NCBI RefSeq assembly: GCF_051020975.1
Contig: NW_027478170.1
Location: forward strand, 2,852,001 to 2,916,000
Source of the DNA: Osmia lignaria lignaria
Taxonomy: Eukaryota; Arthropoda; Insecta; Hymenoptera; Megachilidae
Reading direction: 5' to 3'
DNA: 64,000 nucleotides
Shown in pieces: positions 22,422 through 36,000 of the stretch. The notes under the pieces are model-generated. The model did not search any database. It worked only from the letters and a program-made list of their open reading frames with translations, and was not told where the DNA came from. The first letter of the stretch is position 1. Each line of letters starts with the position of its first letter. The position numbers were made by a program, and so were the translations under genes.

Positions 22422-24675
22422 TTGCAGATTTATCTCAAGGGAAGGGGCCTGACGGACATATTTCGAGATATTTCTTCTTCTTGTTGTTCTTCTTCTGCAC
22501 AGCTAAGCTGGAAGTGGCATTTGCGGCTCGCACTAGTGCAGAGTTATCTCAAAGAAAGGGGCCACGGTGTTTCTGTATCTCTATTATGTTGGTGCGGCTT
22601 CGGAACTTTTAAATATCTCGATATATCTCGAAAACTACGCTTCTGATCAAAAAATATCATAGAACATAAATTGTAGGAAACAGAATTCTCTACAAAAAAG
22701 GTCTCTTAACATTTTGCCATAGCTCGCTTCGTTTCCGAGATATTTGCAGATATATCTCAAGGGAAGGGGCCTGACGGACATATTTCGAGATATTTCTTCT
22801 TCTTGTTGTTCTTCTTCTGCACAGCTAAGCTGGAAGTGGCATTTACAGCTCGCAATAGTGCAGAGTTATCTCAAAGAAAGGGGCCACGGTGCTTCTGTAT
22901 CTCTATTATGTTGGTGCGGCTTCGGAACTTTTAAATATCTTGATATATCTCGAGAACTACGCATCTCATCAAAAAATATCATAGAACATAAAAAGTAGGA
23001 AACTTAATTCTCTACAAAAAAGGTCTCTTAACATTTTGCCATAGCTCGCTTCGTTTCCGAGATATTTGCAGATTTATCTCAAGGGAAGGGGCCTGACGGA
23101 CATATTTCGAGATATTTCTTCTTCTTGTTGTTCTTCTTCTGCACAGCTAAGCTGGAAGTGGCATTTGCGGCTCGCACTAGTGCAGAGTTATCTCAAAGAA
23201 AGGGGCCACGGTGTTTCTGTATCCCTATTATGTTGGTGCGGCTTCGGAACTTTTAAATATCTCGATATATCTCGAAAACTACGCTTCTGATCAAAAAATA
23301 TCATAGAACATAAATTGTAGGAAACATAATTCTGTACAAAAAACGTCTCTTAACATTTTGCCATAGCTCGCTTCGTTTCCGAGATATTTGCAGATTCAGC
23401 TCAAAGGAACTGGCCTGACGGACATATTTCGAGATATTTCTTCTTCTTGTTGTTCTTCCTCTGCACAGCTAAGCAGGAAGTAGCATTTGCAGCTCGCAAT
23501 AGTGCAGAGTTATCTCAAAGAAAGGGGCCACGGTGTTTCTGTATCTCTATTATGTTGGTGCGGCTTCGGAACTTTTAAATATCTTGATATATCTCGAGAA
23601 CTACGCATCTGATCAAAAAATATCATAGAACATAAAAAGTAGGAAACTTAATTCTCTACAAAAAAGGTCTCTTAACATTTCGCCATAGCTCGCTTCGTTT
23701 CCGAGATATTTGCAGATTTATCTCAAGGGAAGGGGCCTCACGGACATATTTCGAGATATTTCTTCTTCTTGTTGTTCTTCTTCTGCACAGCTAAGCTGGA
23801 AGTGGCATTTGCGGCTCGCACTAGTGCAGAGTTATCTCAAAGAAAGGGGCCACGGTGTTTCTGTATCTCTATTATGTTGGTGCGGCTTCGGAACTTTTAA
23901 ATATCTCGATATATCTCGAAAACTACGCTTCTGATCAAAAAATATCATAGAACATAAATTGTAGGAAACAGAATTCTCTACAAAAAAGGTCTCTTAACAT
24001 TTTGCCATAGCTCGCTTCCTTTCCGAGATATTTGCAGATATATCTCAAGGGAAGGGGCCTGACGGACATATTTCGAGATATTTCTTCTTCTTGTTGTTCT
24101 TCTTCTGCACAGCTAAGCTGGAAGTGGCATTTGCAGCTCGCAATAGTGCAGAGTTATCTCAAAGAAAGGGGCCACGGTGTTTCTGTATCTCTATTATGTT
24201 GGTGCGGCTTCGGAACTTTTGAATATCTTGATATATCTCGAGATCTACGCATCTCATCAAAAAATATCATAGAACGTAAAAAGTAGGAAACTTAATTCTC
24301 TACAAAAAACGTCTCTTAACATTTTGCCATAGCTCGCTTCGTTTCCGAGATATTTGCAGATTCAGCTCAAAGGAACTGGCCTGACGGACATATTTCGAGA
24401 TATTTCTTCTTCTTGTTGTTCTTCCTCTGCACAGCTAAGCTGGAAGTAGCATTTGCAGCTCGCAATAGTGCAGAGTTATCTCAAAGAAAGGGGCCACGGT
24501 GTTTCTGTATCTCTATTATGTTGGTGCGGCTTCGGAACTTTTAAATATCTTGATATATCTCGAGAACTACGCATCTGATCAAAAAATATCATAGAACATA
24601 AAAAGTAGGAAACTTAATTCTCTACAAAAAAGGTCTCTGAACATTTTGCCATAGCTCGCTTCGTTTCCGAGATAT
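22100..24675 (+). repeat. Eight-unit block, first copy; recurs at 28218-30793 (19 units later)
   Basis: Ordered markers: TTTCAGTATCTC (22100); plain H1-C1-T1 with CAGAATTC (22422); GATATATC head, TTTACAGC and GCATCTCATC (22744); GTATCCC with TTCTGTACAA (23066); H2 with AAGCAGGAAGTAGC (23388); GGCCTCACGG (23710); TTTTGAATATC with CGAGATCTACG and GCATCTCATC (24032); H2 with GAAGTAGCATT (24354). The same order occurs at 28218 through 30472, offset 6,118 bp. Small differences include GGTGCTTCTG in 22744 only. The last member differs by CTACGCATC here against CTGCGCATC there. Confidence 0.88.
24235..24244. other. 10-bp palindrome ATCTCGAGAT in a five-copy unit subtype
   Basis: In the TTTTGAATATC units the T2 word CTCGAGAAC is changed to CTCGAGATC. 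This extends the usual 8-bp palindrome to ATCTCGAGAT and adds AGATCT. The same change lies at 30353-30362, 32929-32938, 35183-35192 and 40979-40988, always in the same HOR position. It therefore marks one founder unit spread by block duplication. Confidence 0.8.
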
Positions 24676-27251
24676 TTGCAGATTTATCTCAAGGGAAGGG
24701 GCCTGACGGACATATTTCGAGATATTTCTTCTTCTTGTTGTTCTTCTTCTGCACAGCTAAGCTGGAAGTGGCATTTGCGGCTCGCACTAGTGCAGAGTTA
24801 TCTCAAAGAAAGGGGCCACGGTGTTTCAGTATCTCTATTATGTTGGTGCGGCTTCGGAACTTTTAAATATCTCGATGTATCTCGAAAACTACGCTTCTGA
24901 TCAAAAAATATCATAGAACATAAATTGTAGGAAACAGAATTCTCTACAAAAAAGGTCTCTTAACATTTTGCCATAGCTCGCTTCGTTTCCGAGATATTTG
25001 CAGATTTATCTCAAGGGAAGGGGCCTGACGGACATATTTCGAGATATTTCTTCTTCTTGTTGTTCTTCTTCTGCACAGCTAAGCTGGAAGTGGCATTTGC
25101 GGCTCGCACTAGTGCAGAGTTATCTCAAAGAAAGGGGCCACGGTGTTTCTGTATCTCTATTATGTTGGTGCGGCTTCGGAACTTTTAAATATCTCGATAT
25201 ATCTCGAAAACTACGCTTCTGATCAAAAAATATCATAGAACATAAATTGTAGGAAACAGAATTCTCTACAAAAAAGGTCTCTTAACATTTTGCCATAGCT
25301 CGCTTCGTTTCCGAGATATTTGCAGATATATCTCAAGGGAAGGGGCCTGACGGACATATTTCGAGATATTTCTTCTTCTTGTTGTTCTTCTTCTGCACAG
25401 CTAAGCTGGAAGTGGCATTTGCGGCTCGCACTAGTGCAGAGTTATCTCAAAGAAAGGGGCCACGGTGTTTCTGTATCCCTATTATGTTGGTGCGGCTTCG
25501 GAACTTTTAAATATCTCGATATATCTCGAAAACTACGCTTCTGATCAAAAAATATCATAGAACATAAATTGTAGGAAACATAATTCTGTACAAAAAACGT
25601 CTCTTAACATTTTGCCATAGCTCGCTTCGTTTCCGAGATATTTGCAGATTCAGCTCAAAGGAACTGGCCTGACGGACATATTTCGAGATATTTCTTCTTG
25701 TTGTTGTTCTTCCTCTGCACAGCTAAGCAGGAAGTAGCATTTGCAGCTCGCAATAGTGCAGAGTTATCTCAAAGAAAGGGGCCACGGTGTTTCTGTATCT
25801 CTATTATGTTGGTGCGGCTTCGGAACTTTTAAATATCTTGATATATCTCGAGAACTACGCATCTGATCAAAAAATATCATAGAACATAAAAAGTAGGAAA
25901 CTTAATTCTCTACAAAAAAGGTCTCTTAACATTTCGCCATAGCTCGCTTCGTTTCCGAGATATTTGCAGATTTATCTCAAGGGAAGGGGCCTCACGGACA
26001 TATTTCGAGATATTTCTTCTTCTTGTTGTTCTTCTTCTGCACAGCTAAGCTGGAAGTGGCATTTGCGGCTCGCACTAGTGCAGAGTTATCTCAAAGAAAG
26101 GGGCCACGGTGTTTCTGTATCCCTATTATGTTGGTGCGGCTTCGGAACTTTTAAATATCTCGATATATCTCGAAAACTACGCTTCTGATCAAAAAATATC
26201 ATAGAACATAAATTGTAGGAAACATAATTCTCTACAAAAAACGTCTCTTAACATTTTGCCATAGCTCGCTTCGTTTCCGAGATATTTGCATATTTATCTC
26301 AAGGGAAGGGGCCTGGCGGACATATTTCGAGATATTTCTTCTTATTGTTGTTCTTCTTCTGCACAGCTAAGCTGGAAGTGGCATTTGCGGCTCGCACTAG
26401 TGCAGAGTTATCTCAAAGAAAGGGGCCACGGTGTTTCTGTATCTCTATTATGTTGGTGCGGCTTCGGAACTTTTAAATATCTTGATATATCTCGAGAACT
26501 ACGCATCTGATCAAAAAATATCATAGAACATGAAAAGTAGGAAACTTAATTCTCTACAAAAAAGGTCTCTTAACATTTTGCCATAGCTCTCTTCGTTTCC
26601 GAGATATTTGCAGATTTATCTCAAGGGAAGGGGCCTGACGGACATATTTCGAGATATTTCTTCTTCTTGTTGTTCTTCTTCTGCACAGCTAAGCTCGAAG
26701 TGGCATTTGCAGCTCGCAATAGTGCAGAGTTATCTCAAAGAAAGGGGCCACGGTGTTTCTGTATCTCTATTATGTTGGTGCGGCTTCGGAACTTTTAAAT
26801 ATCTTGATATATCTCGAGAACTACGCATCTGATCAAAAAATATCATAGAACATAAAAAGTAGGAAACTTAATTCTCTACAAAAAAGGTCTCTTAACATTT
26901 CGCCATAGCTCGCTTCGTTTCCGAGATATTTGCAGATTTATCTCAAGGGAAGGGGCCTCACGGACATATTTCGAGATATTTCTTCTTCTTGTTGTTCTTC
27001 TTCTGCACAGCTAAGCTGGAAGTGGCATTTGCGGCTCGCACTAGTGCAGAGTTATCTCAAAGAAAGGGGCCACGGTGTTTCTGTATCTCTATTATGTTGG
27101 TGCGGCTTCGGAACTTTTAAATATCTCGATATATCTCGAAAACTACGCTTCTGATCAAAAAATATCATAGAACATAAATTGTAGGAAACTTAATTCTCTA
27201 CAAAAAACGTCTCTTAACATTTTGCCATAGCTCGCTTCGTTTCCGAGATAT
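24676..27251 (+). repeat. Rearranged copy of the 8-unit block with two fused units
   Basis: 24676 (TTTCAGTATC, CGATGTATC) and 24998 repeat the start of the 22100 block. 25320 then has the GATATATC head of the third member but the C1 centre, GTATCCC and TTCTGTACAA of the fourth, so one unit is missing. 25642 is the AAGCAGGAAGTAGC member. 25964 starts with CCTCACGG but ends with GTATCCC and is followed by 26286 (GCATATTTATC, GGCGGAC, CTTATTGTTG). In the longer version, four more units separate these markers. 26608 (AAGCTCGAAGTGG) and 26930 (CCTCACGG) complete the block. Confidence 0.82.
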
Positions 27252-30200
27252 TTGCAGATTCAGCTCAAAGGAACTGGCCTGACGGACATATTTCGAGATA
27301 TTTCTTCTTCTTGTTGTTCTTCCTCTGCACAGCTAAGCTGGAAGTAGCATTTGCAGCTCGCAATAGTGCAGAGTTATCTCAAAGAAAGGGGCCACGGTGT
27401 TTCTGTATCTCTATTATGTTGGTGCGGCTTCGGAACTTTTAAATATCTTGATATATCTCGAGAACTGCGCATCTGATCAAAAAATATCATAGAACATAAA
27501 AAGTAGGAAACTTAATTCTCTACAAAAAAGGTCTCTTAACATTTCGCCATAGCTCGCTTCGTTTCCGAGATATTTGCAGATTTATCTCAAGGGAAGGGGC
27601 CTGACGGACATATTTCGAGATATTTCTTCTTCTTGTTGTTCTTCTTCTGCACAGCTAAGCTGGAAGTGGCATTTGCAGCTCGCAATAGTGCAGAGTTATC
27701 TCAAAGAAAGGGGCCACGGTGTTTCAGTATCTCTATTATGTTGGTGCGGCTTCGGAACTTTTAAATATCTCGATATATCTCGAAAACTACGCTTCTGATC
27801 AAAAAATATCATAGAACATAAATTGTAGGAAACATAATTCTCTACAAAAAACGTCTCTTAACATTTTGCCATAGCTCGCTTCGTTTCCGAGATATTTGCA
27901 GATTTATCTCAAGGGAAGGGGCCTGACGGACATATTTCGAGATATTTCTTCTTCTTGTTGTTCTTCTTCTGCACAGCTAAGCTGGAAGTGGCATTTGCAG
28001 CTCGCAATAGTGCAGAGTTATCTCAAAGAAAGGGGCCACGGTGTTTCTGTATCTCTATTATGTTGGTGCGGCTTCGGAACTTTTAAATATCTTGATATAT
28101 CTCGAGAACTACGCATCTGATCAAAAAATATCATAGAACATAAAAAGTAGGAAACTTAATTCTCTACAAAAAAGGTCTCTGAACATTTTGCCATAGCTCG
28201 CTTCGTTTCCGAGATATTTGCAGATTTATCTCAAGGGAAGGGGCCTGACGGACATATTTCGAGATATTTCTTCTTCTTGTTGTTCTTCTTCTGCACAGCT
28301 AAGCTGGAAGTGGCATTTGCGGCTCGCACTAGTGCAGAGTTATCTCAAAGAAAGGGGCCACGGTGTTTCAGTATCTCTATTATGTTGGTGCGGCTTCGGA
28401 ACTTTTAAATATCTCGATATATCTCGAAAACTACGCTTCTGATCAAAAAATATCATAGAACATAAATTGTAGGAAACAGAATTCTCTACAAAAAAGGTCT
28501 CTTAACATTTTGCCATAGCTCGCTTCGTTTCCGAGATATTTGCAGATTTATCTCAAGGGAAGGGGCCTGACGGACATATTTCGAGATATTTCTTCTTCTT
28601 GTTGTTCTTCTTCTGCACAGCTAAGCTGGAAGTGGCATTTGCGGCTCGCACTAGTGCAGAGTTATCTCAAAGAAAGGGGCCACGGTGTTTCTGTATCTCT
28701 ATTATGTTGGTGCGGCTTCGGAACTTTTAAATATCTCGATATATCTCGAAAACTACGCTTCTGATCAAAAAATATCATAGAACATAAATTGTAGGAAACA
28801 GAATTCTCTACAAAAAAGGTCTCTTAACATTTTGCCATAGCTCGCTTCGTTTCCGAGATATTTGCAGATATATCTCAAGGGAAGGGGCCTGACGGACATA
28901 TTTCGAGATATTTCTTCTTCTTGTTGTTCTTCTTCTGCACAGCTAAGCTGGAAGTGGCATTTACAGCTCGCAATAGTGCAGAGTTATCTCAAAGAAAGGG
29001 GCCACGGTGTTTCTGTATCTCTATTATGTTGGTGCGGCTTCGGAACTTTTAAATATCTTGATATATCTCGAGAACTACGCATCTCATCAAAAAATATCAT
29101 AGAACATAAAAAGTAGGAAACTTAATTCTCTACAAAAAAGGTCTCTTAACATTTTGCCATAGCTCGCTTCGTTTCCGAGATATTTGCAGATTTATCTCAA
29201 GGGAAGGGGCCTGACGGACATATTTCGAGATATTTCTTCTTCTTGTTGTTCTTCTTCTGCACAGCTAAGCTGGAAGTGGCATTTGCGGCTCGCACTAGTG
29301 CAGAGTTATCTCAAAGAAAGGGGCCACGGTGTTTCTGTATCCCTATTATGTTGGTGCGGCTTCGGAACTTTTAAATATCTCGATATATCTCGAAAACTAC
29401 GCTTCTGATCAAAAAATATCATAGAACATAAATTGTAGGAAACATAATTCTGTACAAAAAACGTCTCTTAACATTTTGCCATAGCTCGCTTCGTTTCCGA
29501 GATATTTGCAGATTCAGCTCAAAGGAACTGGCCTGACGGACATATTTCGAGATATTTCTTCTTCTTGTTGTTCTTCCTCTGCACAGCTAAGCAGGAAGTA
29601 GCATTTGCAGCTCGCAATAGTGCAGAGTTATCTCAAAGAAAGGGGCCACGGTGTTTCTGTATCTCTATTATGTTGGTGCGGCTTCGGAACTTTTAAATAT
29701 CTTGATATATCTCGAGAACTACGCATCCGATCAAAAAATATCATAGAACATAAAAAGTAGGAAACTTAATTCTCTACAAAAAAGGTCTCTTAACATTTCG
29801 CCATAGCTCGCTTCGTTTCCGAGATATTTGCAGATTTATCTCAAGGGAAGGGGCCTCACGGACATATTTCGAGATATTTCTTCTTCTTGTTGTTCTTCTT
29901 CTGCACAGCTAAGCTGGAAGTGGCATTTGCGGCTCGCACTAGTGCAGAGATATCTCAAAGAAAGGGGCCACGGTGTTTCTGTATCTCTATTATGTTGGTG
30001 CGGCTTCGGAACTTTTAAATATCTCGATATATCTCGAAAACTACGCTTCTGATCAAAAAATATCATAGAACATAAATTGTAGGAAACAGAATTCTCTACA
30101 AAAAAGGTCTCTTAACATTTTGCCATAGCTCGCTTCCTTTCCGAGATATTTGCAGATATATCTCAAGGGAAGGGGCCTGACGGACATATTTCGAGATATT

Positions 30201-33047
30201 TCTTCTTCTTGTTGTTCTTCTTCTGCACAGCTAAGCTGGAAGTGGCATTTGCAGCTCGCAATAGTGCAGAGTTATCTCAAAGAAAGGGGCCACGGTGTTT
30301 CTGTATCTCTATTATGTTGGTGCGGCTTCGGAACTTTTGAATATCTTGATATATCTCGAGATCTACGCATCTCATCAAAAAATATCATAGAACATAAAAA
30401 GTAGGAAACTTAATTCTCTACAAAAAACGTCTCTTAACATTTTGCCATAGCTCGCTTCGTTTCCGAGATATTTGCAGATTCAGCTCAAAGGAACTGGCCT
30501 GACGGACATATTTCGAGATATTTCTTCTTCTTGTTGTTCTTCCTCTGCACAGCTAAGCTGGAAGTAGCATTTGCAGCTCGCAATAGTGCAGAGTTATCTC
30601 AAAGAAAGGGGCCACGGTGTTTCTGTATCTCTATTATGTTGGTGCGGCTTCGGAACTTTTAAATATCTTGATATATCTCGAGAACTGCGCATCTGATCAA
30701 AAAATATCATAGAACATAAAAAGTAGGAAACTTAATTCACTACAAAAAAGGTCTCTTAACATTTCGCCATAGCTCGCTTCGTTTCCGAGATATTTGCAGA
30801 TTTATCTCAAGGGAAGGGGCCTGACGGACATATTTCGAGATATTTCTTCTTCTTGTTGTTCTTCTTCTGCACAGCTAAGCTGGAAGTGGCATTTGCAGCT
30901 CGCAATAGTGCAGAGTTATCTCAAAGAAAGGGGCCACGGTGTTTCTGTATCTCTATTATGTTGGTGCGGCTTCGGAACTTTTAAATATCTTGATATATCT
31001 CGAGAACTACGCATCTGATCAAAAAATATCATAGAACATAAAAAGTAGGAAACTTAATTCTCTACAAAAAAGGTCTCTTAACATTTCGCCATAGCTCGCT
31101 TCGTTTCCGAGATATCTGCAGATTTATCTCAAGGGAAGGGGCCTGACGGACATATTTCGAGATATTTCTTCTTCTTGTTGTTCTTCTTCTGCACAGCTAA
31201 GCTGGAAGTGGCATTTGCGGCTCGCACTAGTGCAGAGTTATCTCAAAGAAAGGGGCCACGGTGTTTCTGTATCCCTATTATGTTGGTGCGGCTTCGGAAC
31301 TTTTAAATATCTCGATATATCTCGAAAACTACGCTTCTGATCAAAAAATATCATAGAACATAAATTGTAGGAAACATAATTCTCTACAAAAAACGTCTCT
31401 TATCATTTTGCCATAGCTCGCTTCGTTTCCGAGATATTTGCATATTTATCTCAAGGGAAGGGGCCTGGCGGACATATTTCGAGATATTTCTTCTTATTGT
31501 TGTTCTTCTTCTGCACAGCTAAGCTGGAAGTGGCATTTGCGGCTCGCACTAGTGCAGAGTTATCTCAAAGAAAGGGGCCACGGTGTTTCTGTATCTCTAT
31601 TATGTTGGTGCGGCTTCGGAACTTTTAAATATCTTGATATATCTCGAGAACTACGCATCTGATCAAAAAATATCATAGAACATGAAAAGTAGGAAACTTA
31701 ATTCTCTACAAAAAAGGTCTCTTAACATTTTGCCATAGCTCTCTTCGTTTCCGAGATATTTGCAGATTTATCTCAAGGGAAGGGGCCTGACGGACATATT
31801 TCGAGATATTTCTTCTTCTTGTTGTTCTTCTTCTGCACAGCTAAGCTCGAAGTGGCATTTGCAGCTCGCAATAGCGCAGAGTTATCTCAAAGAAAGAGGC
31901 CACGGTGTTTCTGTACCTCTATTATGTTGGTGCAGCTTCGGAACTTTTAAATATCTTGATATATCTCGAGAACTACGCATCTGATCAAAAAATATCATCG
32001 AACATAAAAAGTAGGAAACTTAATTCTCTACAAAAAAGGTCTCTTAACATTTTGCCATAGCTCTCTTCGTTTCCGAGATATTTGCAGATTCAGCTCAAAG
32101 GAACTGGCCTGACGGACATATTTCGAGATATTTCTTCTTCTTGTTGTTCTTCTTCTGCACAGCTAAGCTCGAAGCGGCATTTGCAGCTCGCAATAGTGCA
32201 GAGTTATCTCAAAGAAAGGGGCCACGGTGTTTCTGTATCTCTATTATGTTGGTGCGGCTTCGGAACTTTTAAATATCTTGATATATCTCGAGAACTACGC
32301 ATCTGATCAAAAAATATCATAGAACATAAAAAGTAGGAAACTTAATTCTCTACAAAAAAGGTCTCTTAACATTTCGCCATAGCTCGCTTCGTTTCCGAGA
32401 TATTTGCAGATTTATCTCAAGGGAAGGGGCCTCACGGACATATTTCGAGATATTTCTTCTTCTTGTTGTTCTTCTTCTGCACAGCTAAGCTGGAAGTGGC
32501 ATTTGCGGCTCGCACTAGTGCAGAGTTATCTCAAAGAAAGGGGCCACGGTGTTTCTGTATCTCTATTATGTTGGTGCGGCTTCGGAACTTTTAAATATCT
32601 CGATATATCTCGAAAACTACGCTTCTGATCAAAAAATATCATAGAACATAAATTGTAGGAAACAGAATTCTCTACAAAAAAGGTCTCTTAACATTTTGCC
32701 ATAGCTCGCTTCCTTTCCGAGATATTTGCAGATATATCTCAAGGGAAGGGGCCTGACGGACATATTTCGAGATATTTCTTCTTCTTGTTGTTCTTCTTCT
32801 GCACAGCTAAGCTGGAAGTGGCATTTGCAGCTCGCAATAGTGCAGAGTTATCTCAAAGAAAGGGGCCACGGTGTTTCTGTATCTCTATTATGTTGGTGCG
32901 GCTTCGGAACTTTTGAATATCTTGATATATCTCGAGATCTACGCATCTCATCAAAAAATATCATAGAACGTAAAAAGTAGGAAACTTAATTCTCTACAAA
33001 AAACGTCTCTTAACATTTTGCCATAGCTCGCTTCGTTTCCGAGATAT
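27252..33047 (+). repeat. 18-unit higher-order repeat (5,796 bp)
   Basis: Eighteen units start at 27252 with H2, GAAGTAGC and CTGCGCATC. They proceed through 27574 (C2 with CAGTATC and T1), 27896, 28218 (CAGTATC), 28540, 28862 (TTTACAGC), 29184 (GTATCCC, CTGTAC), 29506 (AAGCAGG, CATCCGATC), 29828 (CCTCACGG, GAGATATCTC), 30150 (TTTTGAATATC), 30472 (GAAGTAGC, AATTCACTAC), 30794, 31116 (ATATCTGCAG), 31438 (GCATATTT, CTTATTG), 31760 (AAGCTCG, ATAGCGCAG, GTACCTC), 32082 (AAGCTCGAAGCGG), 32404 (CCTCACGG) and 32726 (TTTTGAATATC). The series restarts at 33048 with the same first three units. Confidence 0.85.
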
Positions 33048-36000
33048 TTGCAGATTCAGCTCAAAGGAACTGGCCTGACGGACATATTTCGAGATATTTC
33101 TTCTTCTTGTTGTTCTTCCTCTGCACAGCTAAGCTGGAAGTAGCATTTGCAGCTCGCAATAGTGCAGAGTTATCTCAAAGAAAGGGGCCACGGTGTTTCT
33201 GTATCTCTATTATGTTGGTGCGGCTTCGGAACTTTTAAATATCTTGATATATCTCGAGAACTGCGCATCTGATCAAAAAATATCATAGAACATAAAAAGT
33301 AGGAAACTTAATTCTCTACAAAAAAGGTCTCTTAACATTTCGCCATAGCTCGCTTCGTTTCCGAGATATTTGCAGATTTATCTCAAGGGAAGGGGCCTGA
33401 CGGACATATTTCGAGATATTTCTTCTTCTTGTTGTTCTTCTTCTGCACAGCTAAGCTGGAAGTGGCATTTGCAGCTCGCAATAGTGCAGAGTTATCTCAA
33501 AGAAAGGGGCCACGGTGTTTCAGTATCTCTATTATGTTGGTGCGGCTTCGGAACTTTTAAATATCTCGATATATCTCGAAAACTACGCTTCTGATCAAAA
33601 AATATCATAGAACATAAATTGTAGGAAACATAATTCTCTACAAAAAACGTCTCTTAACATTTTGCCATAGCTCGCTTCGTTTCCGAGATATTTGCAGATT
33701 TATCTCAAGGGAAGGGGCCTGACGGACATATTTCGAGATATTTCTTCTTCTTGTTGTTCTTCTTCTGCACAGCTAAGCTGGAAGTGGCATTTGCAGCTCG
33801 CAATAGTGCAGAGTTATCTCAAAGAAAGGGGCCACGGTGTTTCTGTATCTCTATTATGTTGGTGCGGCTTCGGAACTTTTAAATATCTTGATATATCTCG
33901 AGAACTACGCATCTGATCAAAAAATATCATAGAACATAAAAAGTAGGAAACTTAATTCTCTACAAAAAAGGTCTCTGAACATTTTGCCATAGCTCGCTTC
34001 GTTTCCGAGATATTTGCAGATTTATCTCAAGGGAAGGGGCCTGACGGACATATTTCGAGATATTTCTTCTTCTTGTTGTTCTTCTTCTGCACAGCTAAGC
34101 TGGAAGTGGCATTTGCGGCTCGCACTAGTGCAGAGTTATCTCAAAGAAAGGGGCCACGGTGTTTCTGTATCCCTATTATGTTGGTGCGGCTTCGGAACTT
34201 TTAAATATCTCGATATATCTCGAAAACTACGCTTCTGATCAAAAAATATCATAGAACATAAATTGTAGGAAACATAATTCTGTACAAAAAACGTCTCTTA
34301 ACATTTTGCCATAGCTCGCTTCGTTTCCGAGATATTTGCAGATTCAGCTCAAAGGAACTGGCCTGACGGACATATTTCGAGATATTTCTTCTTCTTGTTG
34401 TTCTTCCTCTGCACAGCTAAGCAGGAAGTAGCATTTGCAGCTCGCAATAGTGCAGAGTTATCTCAAAGAAAGGGGCCACGGTGTTTCTGTATCTCTATTA
34501 TGTTGGTGCGGCTTCGGAACTTTTAAATATCTTGATATATCTCGAGAACTACGCATCCGATCAAAAAATATCATAGAACATAAAAAGTAGGAAACTTAAT
34601 TCTCTACAAAAAAGGTCTCTTAACATTTCGCCATAGCTCGCTTCGTTTCCGAGATATTTGCAGATTTATCTCAAGGGAAGGGGCCTCACGGACATATTTC
34701 GAGATATTTCTTCTTCTTGTTGTTCTTCTTCTGCACAGCTAAGCTGGAAGTGGCATTTGCGGCTCGCACTAGTGCAGAGATATCTCAAAGAAAGGGGCCA
34801 CGGTGTTTCTGTATCTCTATTATGTTGGTGCGGCTTCGGAACTTTTAAATATCTCGATATATCTCGAAAACTACGCTTCTGATCAAAAAATATCATAGAA
34901 CATAAATTGTAGGAAACAGAATTCTCTACAAAAAAGGTCTCTTAACATTTTGCCATAGCTCGCTTCCTTTCCGAGATATTTGCAGATATATCTCAAGGGA
35001 AGGGGCCTGACGGACATATTTCGAGATATTTCTTCTTCTTGTTGTTCTTCTTCTGCACAGCTAAGCTGGAAGTGGCATTTGCAGCTCGCAATAGTGCAGA
35101 GTTATCTCAAAGAAAGGGGCCACGGTGTTTCTGTATCTCTATTATGTTGGTGCGGCTTCGGAACTTTTGAATATCTTGATATATCTCGAGATCTACGCAT
35201 CTCATCAAAAAATATCATAGAACATAAAAAGTAGGAAACTTAATTCTCTACAAAAAACGTCTCTTAACATTTTGCCATAGCTCGCTTCGTTTCCGAGATA
35301 TTTGCAGATTCAGCTCAAAGGAACTGGCCTGACGGACATATTTCGAGATATTTCTTCTTCTTGTTGTTCTTCCTCTGCACAGCTAAGCTGGAAGTAGCAT
35401 TTGCAGCTCGCAATAGTGCAGAGTTATCTCAAAGAAAGGGGCCACGGTGTTTCTGTATCTCTATTATGTTGGTGCGGCTTCGGAACTTTTAAATATCTTG
35501 ATATATCTCGAGAACTGCGCATCTGATCAAAAAATATCATAGAACATAAAAAGTAGGAAACTTAATTCACTACAAAAAAGGTCTCTTAACATTTCGCCAT
35601 AGCTCGCTTCGTTTCCGAGATATTTGCAGATTTATCTCAAGGGAAGGGGCCTGACGGACATATTTCGAGATATTTCTTCTTCTTGTTGTTCTTCTTCTGC
35701 ACAGCTAAGCTGGAAGTGGCATTTGCAGCTCGCAATAGTGCAGAGTTATCTCAAAGAAAGGGGCCACGGTGTTTCTGTATCTCTATTATGTTGGTGCGGC
35801 TTCGGAACTTTTAAATATCTTGATATATCTCGAGAACTACGCATCTGATCAAAAAATATCATAGAACATAAAAAGTAGGAAACTTAATTCTCTACAAAAA
35901 AGGTCTCTTAACATTTCGCCATAGCTCGCTTCGTTTCCGAGATATCTGCAGATTTATCTCAAGGGAAGGGGCCTGACGGACATATTTCGAGATATTTCTT

